Positions 17,042 through 27,193 of a stretch of 64,000 nt of DNA are shown here, in pieces. The notes beneath the pieces are model-generated. The model was not told the DNA's origin. It worked only from the letters and a program-made list of their open reading frames with translations, and searched no databases. The stretch covers positions 11,448 through 75,447 of the forward strand of contig CBFHSF010000013.1 in assembly GCA_965658445.1 (NCBI GenBank). The letters are read 5' to 3'. The DNA comes from CBFHSF01 sp965658445 (GTDB lineage Bacteria; Bacteroidota; Bacteroidia; Flavobacteriales; Schleiferiaceae). Positions within the stretch are counted from its first letter, which is position 1. Every line of letters begins with the position of its first letter. The translations under genes and the position numbers were made by a program.

Positions 17042-18123
17042 TTATTAATACAATTGACAATATCTTCTGTAGCATTGGGCTTGGCCAACGCTGAAATCTT
17101 TTCAGACATGTGCTCCCGAGTCCTTGTATCACGTAGCAACTCACTGACCGTAGCTCCCACCTGTGAAGCCTCCGTTTCAGGGAGGAGAATGGCCGCTCCT
17201 ACATCAGAAAACGCCTTGGCATTTTTGGTCTGATGGTCTTCAGCCACATTAGGAGAAGGGATAAGAATGGCTGGTTTTCCCACCACGGACAACTCCGACA
17301 GGGTTCCAGCACCCGCTCTTGACAAAATCACCGAAGCCGCCTCGTAGGCCGTATTCATATCATGAATAAAATCGGTAATAATCAATCCTTCGCGTTCAGG
17401 AATATCTTGCTTAAGCGCTTCCACATATATCTTACCGCATTGCCACAACACCTGATACCCGGCGTCTAGCCACTGAGAATAACTCTCGGATACAGCGCGG
17501 TTGATGGCGCGTGCCCCAAGGCTACCTCCCAAAATCAAAATGATGGGTTTTTCTGGTGACAACCCCAACCGATGTGCCGCTGCACTGGGATCTTCTGCGA
17601 TGTCCAAAAGTTGGGCGCGTATGGGATTTCCGGTTTTTACAATGGCTTGAGCGGGGAACCACTTTTCCAATCCATCATAGGCCACGCAAATGCTTTTGGC
17701 CTTAGAGGAAAGGAGCTTGTTGGTAATCCCTGGATAGGAATTCTGCTCTTGAATGACCGTGGGAATATTTCTCAACTGCGCAGCCCACAAGAGCGGCCCA
17801 CTAGCAAAACCTCCGGTTCCAATGACAATGTCCGGTTGAAACTCGCGAATGAGCTTTTTACACTTGAGCAAACTCTTCCAGAGCTTGATGGGAAAGGAGA
17901 TGTTCTTTTTCCAATCCGTTCTCTGAATGCCCGAGATTGTAATCCCATGGATTACGTATCCAGCGGCGGGTACTTTTTGCATTTCCATGCGATCATCCGC
18001 ACCCACAAACTCTATGGCCGCGTTGGGTGCTCTTTTGGCAATCTCATCGGCTATGGAAAGTGCGGGAAAGATATGACCTCCCGTTCCACCACCCGATATC
18101 ATTACTCTGATGTTCTTTTTCAT
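17029..18123 (-). CDS. murG: lipid II-forming GlcNAc transferase MurG
   Basis: Transfers GlcNAc to lipid I at the inner face of the inner membrane to give lipid II. 364 residues, GT-B fold. The N-terminal glycine loop SGGGTGGHIFPAL (10-22) and the second-domain motif GGSLGARAIN are present. LSRAGAGTLSEL is the UDP-GlcNAc site. It overlaps ftsW by 4 bases (ATGA) and murC by 13. Confidence 0.97.
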   Translation of the reverse strand: MKKNIRVMISGGGTGGHIFPALSIADEIAKRAPNAAIEFVGADDRMEMQKVPAAGYVIHGITISGIQRTDWKKNISFPIKLWKSLLKCKKLIREFQPDIVIGTGGFASGPLLWAAQLRNIPTVIQEQNSYPGITNKLLSSKAKSICVAYDGLEKWFPAQAIVKTGNPIRAQLLDIAEDPSAAAHRLGLSPEKPIILILGGSLGARAINRAVSESYSQWLDAGYQVLWQCGKIYVEALKQDIPEREGLIITDFIHDMNTAYEAASVILSRAGAGTLSELSVVGKPAILIPSPNVAEDHQTKNAKAFSDVGAAILLPETEASQVGATVSELLRDTRTREHMSEKISALAKPNATEDIVNCINKWVS

Positions 18124-19331
18124 GCCAATTCAGGATTAGAGGAGTTTTCACTGAGGATTTCCGAAGGGTCCACTTCTTCCGATGCTTCAGATTCTTCGGG
18201 TTTTTCTATAAAGGATCTACTTACACTGATGATCATTCCCAAGGCAATGCAAGTCATCCAAATAGAAGACCCCCCCGCGGATACCAGTGGCAAAGTTTGC
18301 CCGGTTACGGGAATGAGGTTAACGGCAACAGCCATATTTATAAACGCCTGAAATACGATACCAATACCCAATCCTATGGATAAATATTTTCCAAAGGGGC
18401 TGGGACTCCGCATGGCGATTCTAACAATTCTAAAAAACAGGAAAATGTACAATCCGATGATCAAAAGCCCAGTAATCACTCCAAATTCTTCAATGATTAC
18501 GGCATAAATAAAGTCGGAGTTGGACTGTGGTAAAAAGTTTTTTTGCACGCTCTTCCCAGGGCCTTTTCCAAAAACACCACCTTGGGCAATGGCCATCTTG
18601 GCTTTAGACACCTGATAGTTGCTCTCTGCATCACCGGCAGAGAAATTTTCTATTCGGGCCTTCCAAGTACTTACGCGATTGGAAATATTAGGAAAAATCA
18701 AGACCACGCCAATAAACATTGCCAGTCCAAACAATCCCGCTCCAATGCTTAGCCCAATGTATTTCATGGGGAAATACCCTATGATCAACAAAATCATAGA
18801 CAGCAAGAAAATTAGCGCCGCCGTAGAGAAGTTGGCAGGCAAAATCAAAGCACAAACGGCTCCAATGGGCAGTAAAAAATAGAGAATAGCATCTCTAAGT
18901 GAAAGATTCTTTACATCGTATTTGGCGAGGTTCCTAGCCAAGAAAACCAGTAGTGCAATACTGGCCAAGGCAGAAGTCTGAAAGGTGAATCCCAAGACGG
19001 GAATGCGAATCCAACGGCTGGCGTTGGCATTGCCAATGGTGGTTCCTTGCCCCAAGGTATATATCAGGAGAAAAAGTACAATGGGCCCCACCAAAAGGGA
19101 TATTCCAGCGAAATACTTATAGTTGATCTTGTGAATAAAGTACATGGCAGAAAACCCAATGGCCAAGTGAACTAGGTGCTTAATCAGCATGGCCGTGGTG
19201 TTTCCATTGGAATACATAAATGCAATATTGCTCGATGCACTATAGACCGGCATAAAGCTAAAGAGGGCCAACAGACCCGCAATGGCCCAGATGACTTTGT
19301 CTCCCTTTATGTATTCTGCTATTTTCTTCAT
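18120..19331 (-). CDS. ftsW: SEDS glycosyltransferase FtsW
   Basis: Septal peptidoglycan polymerase of the SEDS family. 403 residues with about ten transmembrane helices. The periplasmic loop QSNSDFIYAVIIEEFG is the family signature. The C-terminal region LIPVTGQTLPLVSAGGSS is likewise conserved. A short acidic cytoplasmic tail follows (EKPEESEASEEVD). It works with the transpeptidase FtsI encoded in the same cluster. It overlaps murG by 4 bases. Confidence 0.96.
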   Translation of the reverse strand: MKKIAEYIKGDKVIWAIAGLLALFSFMPVYSASSNIAFMYSNGNTTAMLIKHLVHLAIGFSAMYFIHKINYKYFAGISLLVGPIVLFLLIYTLGQGTTIGNANASRWIRIPVLGFTFQTSALASIALLVFLARNLAKYDVKNLSLRDAILYFLLPIGAVCALILPANFSTAALIFLLSMILLIIGYFPMKYIGLSIGAGLFGLAMFIGVVLIFPNISNRVSTWKARIENFSAGDAESNYQVSKAKMAIAQGGVFGKGPGKSVQKNFLPQSNSDFIYAVIIEEFGVITGLLIIGLYIFLFFRIVRIAMRSPSPFGKYLSIGLGIGIVFQAFINMAVAVNLIPVTGQTLPLVSAGGSSIWMTCIALGMIISVSRSFIEKPEESEASEEVDPSEILSENSSNPELA

Positions 19332-19377
19332 TTTCTAATCCTTACCACAGGTTTTGAAAGTTGCCATGGTACAGCTC

Positions 19378-20721
19378 TTACAAGCTGCGAACTCTTTCCT
19401 TAAACTGGCGACCTCTGTCTTCGTAATTCTCGAAGAGATCAAAACTCGCACAGGCAGGAGACAGCAATACAGCGTCGCCTTTCTCACCCAATGAATAGGC
19501 CATGCGAACCGCATCATCCATAGACTGTGTTTCAATGATCATATCTACGGATTGAGCAAATTCTTGAATGATCTTGTCATTGTCTTTACCCAAGCAAACG
19601 ATAGCTTTTACGTGCTGACCTACTAAGGGAAGCAACTGAGAGTAGTCATTCCCTTTGTCCACACCCCCAGCGATCCAAATGATAGGTTTTTTCATGGACT
19701 CCAAAGCGTAAAATGTGGAGTTTACATTGGTAGCTTTAGAGTCGTTGATAAACTCGATTCCCAAAACCTCAATTACGGGCTCCAAGCGGTGCTCGATGGT
19801 TTCAAAATCCGCCAAGCTATCGCGGATAACTTCCTTGCGGATGTTTAGTAATTTTGCCGCTAGTCCTGCAGCCATGCTGTTGTACGTGTTGTGCTTGCCT
19901 TGTAAGGCCAATTCTTCAATCTTCATTTTCTCCTGATTTATTTCGATGGTGATGTTTTCTTCTTGTAAATACCCGCCCTTCTTGGGATGCTGATAGAGGG
20001 TAATGGGAATTTGCGCTCCCTTTAAATTGGATTTGGCGGCTGCCATGGCCTTGAGAGATTCTTCGTCATCTAAATTGTAGATGAAGTAGTCTTCTTTGCT
20101 CTGATTCATGCCAATTCGCATTTTGGACGCGGCATAGGCCTCCATGCGATTTCCGTATCTGTCGAGGTGATCCGGGGTGATGTTGGTGACAATGGAAATA
20201 TGAGGTGTGAAGTGCACGATGTCGTCGAGTTGAAAACTGCTGACTTCGAGCACATACCACTCCGTGTCGTTTTCAGCGACCTGCCCTGCGTAACTCTTTC
20301 CGATATTTCCCGCAAGGGATACATCCAATCCGGCGCGCTTTAAAATCTGATAGGTCAAAAGGGCCGTTGTCGTCTTTCCATTGCTTCCGGTAATGGCAAC
20401 CACTTTTCCCTTGGAATGGCGATACCCCCATTCGATTTCTGAAATCACCTCTACACCTGCTTCCATCAATTGGACAATAACAGGGGCTGTAGGAGGAATT
20501 CCAGGACTCTTGATAGCAATAGAGCAGAGGAGCAATTTCTCCATGCTGTGCTGTCCTTCTTCGTATGAAATCTCATTCTCATCCAAGGTTCTCGTCTTTT
20601 TGGAACCAATGGAGTTGAGAGAGGACACAAAGACATCATGCCCCTTAGCCTTGGCCAAAAGAGCGGCCCCTACGCCGCTTTCGCCAGCGCCCAACACTGC
20701 GATATGTAGGCGTTCTGACAT
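19378..20721 (-). CDS. murD: UDP-MurNAc-L-Ala-D-glutamate ligase
   Basis: Adds D-Glu to UDP-MurNAc-L-Ala. 447 residues. The N-terminal dinucleotide-like fold has GAGESGVGAA (11-20), the P-loop is TGSNGKTTT (111-119), and NDSKATN near residue 320 is the family motif. The start ATG overlaps the mraY stop by one base (TAATG), which indicates translational coupling. FtsW follows after a 46-base gap. Confidence 0.97.
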   Translation of the reverse strand: MSERLHIAVLGAGESGVGAALLAKAKGHDVFVSSLNSIGSKKTRTLDENEISYEEGQHSMEKLLLCSIAIKSPGIPPTAPVIVQLMEAGVEVISEIEWGYRHSKGKVVAITGSNGKTTTALLTYQILKRAGLDVSLAGNIGKSYAGQVAENDTEWYVLEVSSFQLDDIVHFTPHISIVTNITPDHLDRYGNRMEAYAASKMRIGMNQSKEDYFIYNLDDEESLKAMAAAKSNLKGAQIPITLYQHPKKGGYLQEENITIEINQEKMKIEELALQGKHNTYNSMAAGLAAKLLNIRKEVIRDSLADFETIEHRLEPVIEVLGIEFINDSKATNVNSTFYALESMKKPIIWIAGGVDKGNDYSQLLPLVGQHVKAIVCLGKDNDKIIQEFAQSVDMIIETQSMDDAVRMAYSLGEKGDAVLLSPACASFDLFENYEDRGRQFKERVRSL

Positions 20722-21959
20722 TATCTAAGCTTGAGGGTTATGATGGCAAATACGGCGAGCATAATGCCCACAATCCAGAATCGAGTGACGATTTTACTTT
20801 CGTGGTATCCCTTTTTCTGGTAGTGGTGATGAAGGGGCGACATCAAAAAGATGCGACGACCCTCTCCAAATTTTTTCTTGGTGTATTTAAAGTAGCTGAC
20901 TTGCATGATTACGGAAATATTTTCCGCTAGGAACACCCCACATAAAATGGGAATCAGCAACTCCTTTCTCACAGCGATGGCAAAGGTGGCTATGATGGCC
21001 CCAATGGCAAGAGAACCGGTATCTCCCATAAAGACTTGAGCAGGGAAACTGTTGTACCACAAAAACCCAATACACGCACCCAAGAAGGCAGCGGCAAAGA
21101 CCACCATTTCTCCGGACTGGGGTATGTACATGATGTTTAGGTAGTCGGCAAAAATCAACGACCCCGAAACGTAGGCAAGCACCGCCAAGGCGACGCCAAT
21201 AATGGCACTGGTTCCCGTGGCCAGACCGTCCAAACCATCCGTAAGGTTGGCACCGTTAGAAACCGCAGTAATGATAAATATGACAATGGGAATAAATATG
21301 AGCCACGAGTACTTTTGGTAATCGGGACCTATCCACATCAAAAGCTTCGCGTAGTCAAACTCGTTGTTTTTAAAGAAGGGGATGGTGGTTTTTGTGGAGC
21401 GTTCCGCATCGTTGAACAAGGGTAGATTGTCCATAGTCTCCCCGTACAATTCAATGTGATCCGATTGCGTAACCGCCTGTTCTTTCATGGTCACATCGGG
21501 ATGGAAGTACAGAATGCTTCCCACGATAATCCCCAAGGTCACCTGACCCAAGACCTTAAACTTTCCACGAAGGCCTTCTTTGTTCTTTTTGAAGACTTTT
21601 ATATAATCATCAGCAAATCCAATTCCTCCCATCCAAACGGTGGTGAGAATCAGAAGCAATACGTATATATTGTCCAAACGCGCCACCAACAAAACCGGAA
21701 TGAGTATGGCCGCAATAATGATTAAGCCTCCCATAGTAGGTGTACCGGCTTTCTGGGTTTGTCCTTCCAATCCCAAATCGCGTATGGTTTCACCGATCTG
21801 CTGCTTCTGCAAGAGTCGGATGATTCGCTTTCCAAAAATCAAGGAAACCACCAATGACAAGACCACGGCAAGCCCTGCTCTAAAGGTGATGTACTTAAAC
21901 ACACCGGTTCCGGGAATGTCATAGGCCTGATCTAAATACTCAAATAAGTAGTACAGCAT
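20721..21959 (-). CDS. mraY: phospho-MurNAc-pentapeptide transferase MraY
   Basis: Integral membrane enzyme making lipid I from UDP-MurNAc-pentapeptide and undecaprenyl phosphate. 412 residues, about ten transmembrane helices. Catalytic signatures: the FADDYIKVFKKN loop (aspartates), NGANLTDGLDGLA, VFMGDTGSLAIG and the FLMSPLHHHYQKKG histidine loop. A 40-residue loop after the third to fourth helix (SDHIELYGETMDNLP) is common in Bacteroidota homologues. Coupled to murD by TAATG. Confidence 0.97.
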   Translation of the reverse strand: MLYYLFEYLDQAYDIPGTGVFKYITFRAGLAVVLSLVVSLIFGKRIIRLLQKQQIGETIRDLGLEGQTQKAGTPTMGGLIIIAAILIPVLLVARLDNIYVLLLILTTVWMGGIGFADDYIKVFKKNKEGLRGKFKVLGQVTLGIIVGSILYFHPDVTMKEQAVTQSDHIELYGETMDNLPLFNDAERSTKTTIPFFKNNEFDYAKLLMWIGPDYQKYSWLIFIPIVIFIITAVSNGANLTDGLDGLATGTSAIIGVALAVLAYVSGSLIFADYLNIMYIPQSGEMVVFAAAFLGACIGFLWYNSFPAQVFMGDTGSLAIGAIIATFAIAVRKELLIPILCGVFLAENISVIMQVSYFKYTKKKFGEGRRIFLMSPLHHHYQKKGYHESKIVTRFWIVGIMLAVFAIITLKLR

Positions 21960-21995
21960 TTCGGATGGATTTAGTTGTTGATTGTTCTTGGTTAA

Positions 21996-23465
21996 TTATT
22001 CGGGGTGGATTACGGTTAATTCTTCTTTTAAAATCTCGACATCGTCAAAGGGATGTTTGACCCCATTGATGTCTTGGTATTTCTCGTGACCCTTGCCAGC
22101 TACGAGAATAATGTCGCCAGGAGCCGCCATGCGGACCGCTGCACGTATGGCTTCTTTTCTGTCCAAAATGGAAAGACATTTGCGAGTGTTTTGCGGCTCT
22201 ATTCCGCCTTCCATTTGCTTGAGTATTTCGGCGGGATCTTCCGTTCTTGGATTGTCTGAAGTGAGAATAACTTGGTCACTCATCTCCGAGGCAATACGAG
22301 CCATTTCTGGACGCTTGGCAGCATCTCTGTCTCCACCACAGCCGACCACAGTAATCAACTTCTCATTGCGCGTGCGAATCTGACCTATGGTGCTCAATAC
22401 ATTTTCTAGTGCATCAGGAGTGTGGGCATAGTCTACGAGACCGGTGATTTTTCCCTTTGGACTCTCCACCGTCTGGAACCTTCCCTCCACAGCACCTAGT
22501 GTAGACATGACCGTCATGGTTTGTAAAGGATCGGCTCCCAATTGAGATGCCACACCGTAAACCGCAGCTAAGTTGTAGGCATTGAAGGGACCGACCATTC
22601 TGGACCAAAACTCTTGGTCATTGATCTTGAGAAGCAAACCAGAAAACTGATTTTCCAAAATCTTCGCCTTGTAATCTGCTTCGGATTTTAGGGCATATGT
22701 AAAAATTCGTGCGCGCGTATTTTGCACCATGACCATTCCGTTTTTGTCATCGGTATTGACGAGCGCAAAAGCATCTGCTGTAAGACCATCAAAAAGCAAT
22801 TTTTTGGCGGCTATATATTCCTTAAAGGTCTTGTGGTAGTCTAGGTGATCGTGTGAGATATTGGTGAAAACCGCACCTGCAAATCGGATGCCCGCCACGC
22901 GTTTTTGGTGCAACCCATGTGAAGACACTTCCATAAAAGCGTATTTACATCCCCTGTTGACCATCTCGCGCAACAACCTCTGAATGGTGATGGCATCTGG
23001 AGTGGTATGGGTAGCTTCCAACTCCTCCCTCTGCACCAAATTGCGAACCGTTGACAAAAGTCCCGAGGCAATTTTTTGCGACTGAAACAACTCATATAGC
23101 GTTGTAGCCACAGTGGTTTTCCCGTTGGTTCCGGTAATCCCAACTACTTGCAACTCCTCAGAAGGTCTGTCATAGAAATTGGACGCTGCGATACCCAAAG
23201 CTTCGGCAGCATCTTTGACCACGAGGTAAGTCACCCCTTCTTCTTTTTTTTCTGGAAGGACCTCACAGATAATAGCAATGGCTCCCTTTTGAATGGCGAC
23301 ATCAATAAATCGATGACCATCGACCTGAGTTCCCGAAATGGCCACGAACAAACTCTCGCGCTGAACCGCTCGAGAATCCATGTACAATGCGGAGATGGCC
23401 ATGTGTGTATGACCGACCACTTCCTCAAGGGATACTCCGTACAATATGTCTTTTAATAGCTTCAT
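21996..23465 (-). CDS. murE: UDP-MurNAc-tripeptide synthetase, meso-diaminopimelate adding
   Basis: Adds the third stem residue. 489 residues. P-loop TGTNGKTT (111-118), the carbamylated lysine region and the C-terminal motif DNPR near residue 405. DNPR is the diaminopimelate-specific version (lysine enzymes differ), so the wall should contain meso-DAP, as in most Gram-negatives. Located between ftsI (6 bases upstream) and mraY. Confidence 0.96.
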   Translation of the reverse strand: MKLLKDILYGVSLEEVVGHTHMAISALYMDSRAVQRESLFVAISGTQVDGHRFIDVAIQKGAIAIICEVLPEKKEEGVTYLVVKDAAEALGIAASNFYDRPSEELQVVGITGTNGKTTVATTLYELFQSQKIASGLLSTVRNLVQREELEATHTTPDAITIQRLLREMVNRGCKYAFMEVSSHGLHQKRVAGIRFAGAVFTNISHDHLDYHKTFKEYIAAKKLLFDGLTADAFALVNTDDKNGMVMVQNTRARIFTYALKSEADYKAKILENQFSGLLLKINDQEFWSRMVGPFNAYNLAAVYGVASQLGADPLQTMTVMSTLGAVEGRFQTVESPKGKITGLVDYAHTPDALENVLSTIGQIRTRNEKLITVVGCGGDRDAAKRPEMARIASEMSDQVILTSDNPRTEDPAEILKQMEGGIEPQNTRKCLSILDRKEAIRAAVRMAAPGDIILVAGKGHEKYQDINGVKHPFDDVEILKEELTVIHPE

Positions 23466-23471
23466 CTCTGC

Positions 23472-25433
23472 TTATCGAAGTCTAAGGGTTACTATGTCGT
23501 TTGGCTTGATGGCAGATCCGGGTTTGGGGTGGTGACTCGCTACCATTCCCTTGCCTTGCAATACCACTTTATATCCTTTGTTTTCCAATGCAGAAACCGC
23601 CTCTTGGGCAGACATCCCCCTCATATCAGGTAGCGTTTCTGAGGTCCATTGAACTTCTGAATGAGCCCATTGAAAAGGCTCTACCTCCGTTTCTACTGGC
23701 GTAGTGAGAAACACTTCGTCTGCCACGGCTCTGAACACAGGAGCTGCCACGGTACTTCCGTAATATCCCTTGTTGGGATTGGGCTTGTTGATCACCACAA
23801 CACAAGAGTACACGGGATTCTCTGCGGGAAAATACCCTGCAAACGAAGCCTGGTAATCGCGATTCCCAGTCCAGTAATTCAATTGACAGGTCCCGGTTTT
23901 ACCGGCCATGGTATAGATGGGGGTCTTAATGTTTTTTGCGGTGCCCTTGTCCACAACTCCTTTGAGCAAAACTTGCAGCTTACTCAGGGTCTCCTTGGAA
24001 CAAATGGCGGGATTGATCACCTCAGTTTCCATGACTTCAATGGGTCGTCCTTGATCATTTACAGACTCCACCAAAAGGGGCTTGACCATCACACCATCAT
24101 TGGCCACGGCGTTGTAAAGAGACAGCACTTGCAGGGGCGTCATGGAAATCTCATATCCGAAGGAAATCCAAGGTAAACTGATTCCAGACCACGTGGCGTC
24201 ACTTGGCGTTGGAATTTTAGGCACACCCTCTCCTTTGATTTCCATCCCCAAAGGCTTGTTGAGACCCATGGTGTACAGGTGATCGATAAAGGGTTTGGGG
24301 TTGTCTTTGTAATGAGGATAGACAGCTTTTACAATTCCCACATTGGAAGATTTTCTAAAGGCTTCGGCAACATTGATCACACCGTAACCTCCGTGTCCAT
24401 TTTTTACGTTGGAGTCCTTTACTTTTTTACCATAGATTGTGTAGATACCGTTTTCTGTATCCACCATATCGGCGGTATCTACCACTCCATCTTCTAAAGC
24501 CACCATGAGGGAGGCCAACTTAAAGGTGGATCCGGGTTCCGTGGTTTCCCAAATGGCGTAGTTTCTCTTTTCGTAATATTTACCTTCTTCTGTACGGCCG
24601 AGGTTAGAAATAGCCTTGATCTTACCCGTCTTCACCTCCATTACGACTACAGAACCGTGGTCGGCTTCAAACTTTTCTAGCTGCGCCAACAAAGCTCTGT
24701 GCGCCACATCCTGAATTCTGGTATCTATGGTGGTTACAATATCGTATCCGTTGATGGGCTCAACTTCAGAAGCATCGTTGAGCGGCTTCCAATTGCTGTT
24801 TGAAATTTTTTGTTTGAGCCTTTGTCCATCCACACCTTTTAGATAGGAAGAAAAGGCACCTTCGAGGCCGGCTTGATTTCGGTCTCCGTCGTACCCAATA
24901 GTTCGCTCTGCCAATTTTCCGAGTGGCATTTTTCTAAAGGACTTGGAATCGTAGATCAGTCCTCCTTTGTACTTGCCCTTTTCAAAAATGGGCCACTGCT
25001 TCATGGCCTGAAGCTGGGTAAAGGTTACATCCTTGCCGAGAACAACAAAGCGATCACCGGCTCCGCGGGCGTTCACAAGAAAATGCTTCCACTGCGCAGC
25101 GGTTCGCTTGGGAAAAACCCTGCCCAAATGATCCGACAATTCCGCTACACCTTCCGAAAAGGTTTCATCAGAAGACGTTGTGGGATCCATGAACACGTCA
25201 TACATAGGCATGGACGTGGCCAATAGTTTACCGTCAGAAGAATAAATATTTCCACGATCTGCGGGAACGGTCACTTTTTTAAGCACTTCTTTTTCCGCTT
25301 TCGCGCGAAGCGCTGGCCCTTCTGCCGCATACGTGTACACGAGCTTAACCGCAATGGAAACACCCACCAACACAAAGGCTGCTGTCAATACCAAAAGGCG
25401 AGAAGAGGCGGTATTTGAAGTCGGCTTACTCAT
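23472..25433 (-). CDS. ftsI: septal transpeptidase FtsI (PBP3) with PASTA domain
   Basis: Cross-links septal peptidoglycan. The open frame starts at 25499, but the ATG at 25433 (MSKPTSNTASSRLLVL) is preferred: it overlaps the ftsL stop by 8 bases and gives a short cytoplasmic tail before the single transmembrane helix. About 653 residues. Dimerisation domain, then transpeptidase motifs: SxxK in EPGSTFKLASL, SSN in RKSSNVGIVK, and KTGT in MAGKTGTCQ. The last 65 residues form one PASTA repeat (PDMRGMSAQEAVSALENKGY), usual in Bacteroidota FtsI. Confidence 0.95.
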   Translation of the reverse strand: MSKPTSNTASSRLLVLTAAFVLVGVSIAVKLVYTYAAEGPALRAKAEKEVLKKVTVPADRGNIYSSDGKLLATSMPMYDVFMDPTTSSDETFSEGVAELSDHLGRVFPKRTAAQWKHFLVNARGAGDRFVVLGKDVTFTQLQAMKQWPIFEKGKYKGGLIYDSKSFRKMPLGKLAERTIGYDGDRNQAGLEGAFSSYLKGVDGQRLKQKISNSNWKPLNDASEVEPINGYDIVTTIDTRIQDVAHRALLAQLEKFEADHGSVVVMEVKTGKIKAISNLGRTEEGKYYEKRNYAIWETTEPGSTFKLASLMVALEDGVVDTADMVDTENGIYTIYGKKVKDSNVKNGHGGYGVINVAEAFRKSSNVGIVKAVYPHYKDNPKPFIDHLYTMGLNKPLGMEIKGEGVPKIPTPSDATWSGISLPWISFGYEISMTPLQVLSLYNAVANDGVMVKPLLVESVNDQGRPIEVMETEVINPAICSKETLSKLQVLLKGVVDKGTAKNIKTPIYTMAGKTGTCQLNYWTGNRDYQASFAGYFPAENPVYSCVVVINKPNPNKGYYGSTVAAPVFRAVADEVFLTTPVETEVEPFQWAHSEVQWTSETLPDMRGMSAQEAVSALENKGYKVVLQGKGMVASHHPKPGSAIKPNDIVTLRLR

Positions 25434-25755
25434 CTTTGGGAGTGAGTTTTTTAGGTGGCACCGTACTTTCTTCCAAACCCAAAGCTTCCGCTCTCTCAAT
25501 TACGCGAGTCTCTGAACTCATTTGCATCAAGGTGGATTTGGTATCTATGTATTCCGATTTTAATTCTTTGTGTTTTGTAGACAAACGAGCAATCTCATGC
25601 GCCTTTCTCTCTGCGGAATGGGAAGCGTTGATGGCCAAAATACAGAGCAAGAGGACGTAGAGCAGAAAAGGCAAATTCTTCAACCAAAGCTCTCGCAAGA
25701 GAAAGCTTCCGCTGAAGTACTTAGACCATTCATTATTTTTTGTGCTCTCTGCCAT
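25426..25755 (-). CDS. ftsL: FtsL-like cell division protein
   Basis: A 109-residue bitopic protein: cytoplasmic N-terminus, one transmembrane helix (about 27-44, NLPFLLYVLLLCILAINA), then a periplasmic coiled coil (50-90). FtsL-like proteins (FtsL/DivIC class) connect FtsQ to FtsI/FtsW. Primary-sequence conservation is minimal; the call rests on topology and on the canonical place between rsmH and ftsI. Confidence 0.85.
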   Translation of the reverse strand: MAESTKNNEWSKYFSGSFLLRELWLKNLPFLLYVLLLCILAINASHSAERKAHEIARLSTKHKELKSEYIDTKSTLMQMSSETRVIERAEALGLEESTVPPKKLTPKDE

Positions 25756-25768
25756 TTATTAGTTTGGG

Positions 25769-26686
25769 TTACGATTTTGAAGCGGACTCCTTCTTTTCCC
25801 CTATTCTTAGTTTTGCGCTTCTCGAGCGCGTATTCCTTTGCAATTCTTCTTCTTTGGGTACAATGGGCTTGCGCGTGATGATCTTTAGAGGCGTTAAGGT
25901 ATTCCCGAAAAAGTCCTTTTCGGCTTGACCGTCAAAGCGACCTTCACGAATGAAATTCTTCACCAATCTATCCTCGAGGCTGTGGTAAGAAATCACCACC
26001 AATCGACCACCTGGAGCCAACACTTCACTGGCTTGTTCTAGCATTTCCTCCAAGGCTTGCAACTCTTGATTGACCTCTATGCGCAGGGCTTGAAAAACCT
26101 GAGCCAACCATTTATTTCTCTTGCCGTATGGCGCCATATCAGAAACCAACTCCACCAATTGCTGAGTGGTCTCCATGTTGCCTTCGGCACGAGCCGCATC
26201 AATTTTATGAGCCAATGACATGGGGTTTTTCACCTCACCGTACTTTCTAAAAATCCTTGCTAAATCTTGGGTGGTGTACTCATTGAGAACTCGATGTGCA
26301 TTGAGCTCTTGAGAGGGATTCATGCGCATGTCCAACGGTCCGTCAAAACGAGTAGAAAACCCACGAGAGCCTTCGTCGAACTGATGAGAAGAAACTCCCA
26401 AATCCGCTAAGAGACCATCAATCTGCTTTATGCCATAGAGGCGTAAAAACTTCTTGAGGTGTCTAAAGTTTTGAGCGATCAGCGTGAATCGAGAATCCTC
26501 GGGAACATTGGCCAAGGCATCGGGGTCTTGATCAAATGCAAAGAGCTTTCCGTTTTCTGAAAGCTCTTTAAGAATACCACGACTGTGACCTCCACCTCCA
26601 AAGGTGACGTCCACGTAGACTCCATCGGGGTTAATAGTCAACCCTTGAAGACATTCCGAAAACAGTACAGGATCATGATAATTCAT
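25769..26686 (-). CDS. rsmH: 16S rRNA (cytosine1402-N4)-methyltransferase RsmH
   Basis: SAM-dependent methylation of C1402 in 16S rRNA. About 305 residues. The start is chosen at ATG 26686 (MNYHDPVLFSE), the usual N-terminus; it overlaps the end of mraZ by 14 bases. The SAM-binding motif is VDVTFGGGGHS. LADLGVSSHQFD and VISYHSLEDRLVKN are family-specific. Second gene of the cluster. Confidence 0.96.
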   Translation of the reverse strand: MNYHDPVLFSECLQGLTINPDGVYVDVTFGGGGHSRGILKELSENGKLFAFDQDPDALANVPEDSRFTLIAQNFRHLKKFLRLYGIKQIDGLLADLGVSSHQFDEGSRGFSTRFDGPLDMRMNPSQELNAHRVLNEYTTQDLARIFRKYGEVKNPMSLAHKIDAARAEGNMETTQQLVELVSDMAPYGKRNKWLAQVFQALRIEVNQELQALEEMLEQASEVLAPGGRLVVISYHSLEDRLVKNFIREGRFDGQAEKDFFGNTLTPLKIITRKPIVPKEEELQRNTRSRSAKLRIGEKKESASKS

Positions 26687-27146
26687 CCGCAGAGAGATCT
26701 GAAATTCCACCCATGACTTCTTCTGCCAATACCGCGAAGTCTACATCGGATGGATTCACAGAAGCCTCGTACTGCCCCTTATCCCAAACCTCAATAATAC
26801 TTCCCGTAGCACTTAGCACTAAAGAAGAGGACAAACCCGCGTAGCCTACCAAATCCTTAGGGAATTGGATTCTACCACTGGCGTCCATTTCAATCAGCTT
26901 GACCCCGGCCATAAACATGCGCACGAAGTCGTTATTCTTTTTCACAAATCGATTGAGCTTGTTGACGCGGGCCATCACTCGGTCCCACTCGTCCATAGGA
27001 TACAATTCCAAACACGAGCTAAAGACGCTTCGCTTGAGCACAAATCCGCGCTCCAAGGCAGAAAGCATTTGCTTTTTTAACCCTGAAGGCAGAAGAGCAC
27101 GGCCCTTCGCATCCATCTTACACTCATGTACTCCTATCAAATTCAA
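26673..27146 (-). CDS. mraZ: transcriptional regulator MraZ
   Basis: A 157-residue protein with two AbrB/SpoVT-like repeats (KMDAKGRALLPSGLKKQ near 10-26, and EMDASGRIQFPKDLVGYAG near 88-106), each with a DxxGR core. MraZ binds GTGGG-type direct repeats spaced 10 bp in its own promoter and represses the division cluster. Such repeats are present just upstream here. First gene of the cluster; divergent from engB. Confidence 0.96.
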   Translation of the reverse strand: MNLIGVHECKMDAKGRALLPSGLKKQMLSALERGFVLKRSVFSSCLELYPMDEWDRVMARVNKLNRFVKKNNDFVRMFMAGVKLIEMDASGRIQFPKDLVGYAGLSSSLVLSATGSIIEVWDKGQYEASVNPSDVDFAVLAEEVMGGISDLSADELS

Positions 27147-27174
27147 TCGGTTAGCTTTTAGAAACTGATTGTCT

Positions 27175-27182
27175 CAAAGATA
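27175..27182 (-). promoter_or_regulatory. -7 promoter element of the division cluster
   Basis: TATCTTTG on the minus strand fits TAnnTTTG. It lies 28 bases upstream of the mraZ start codon and directly downstream of the phased GTGG repeats, so a bound MraZ would cover the core promoter. Confidence 0.45.
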
Positions 27183-27193
27183 AAATTATCTCT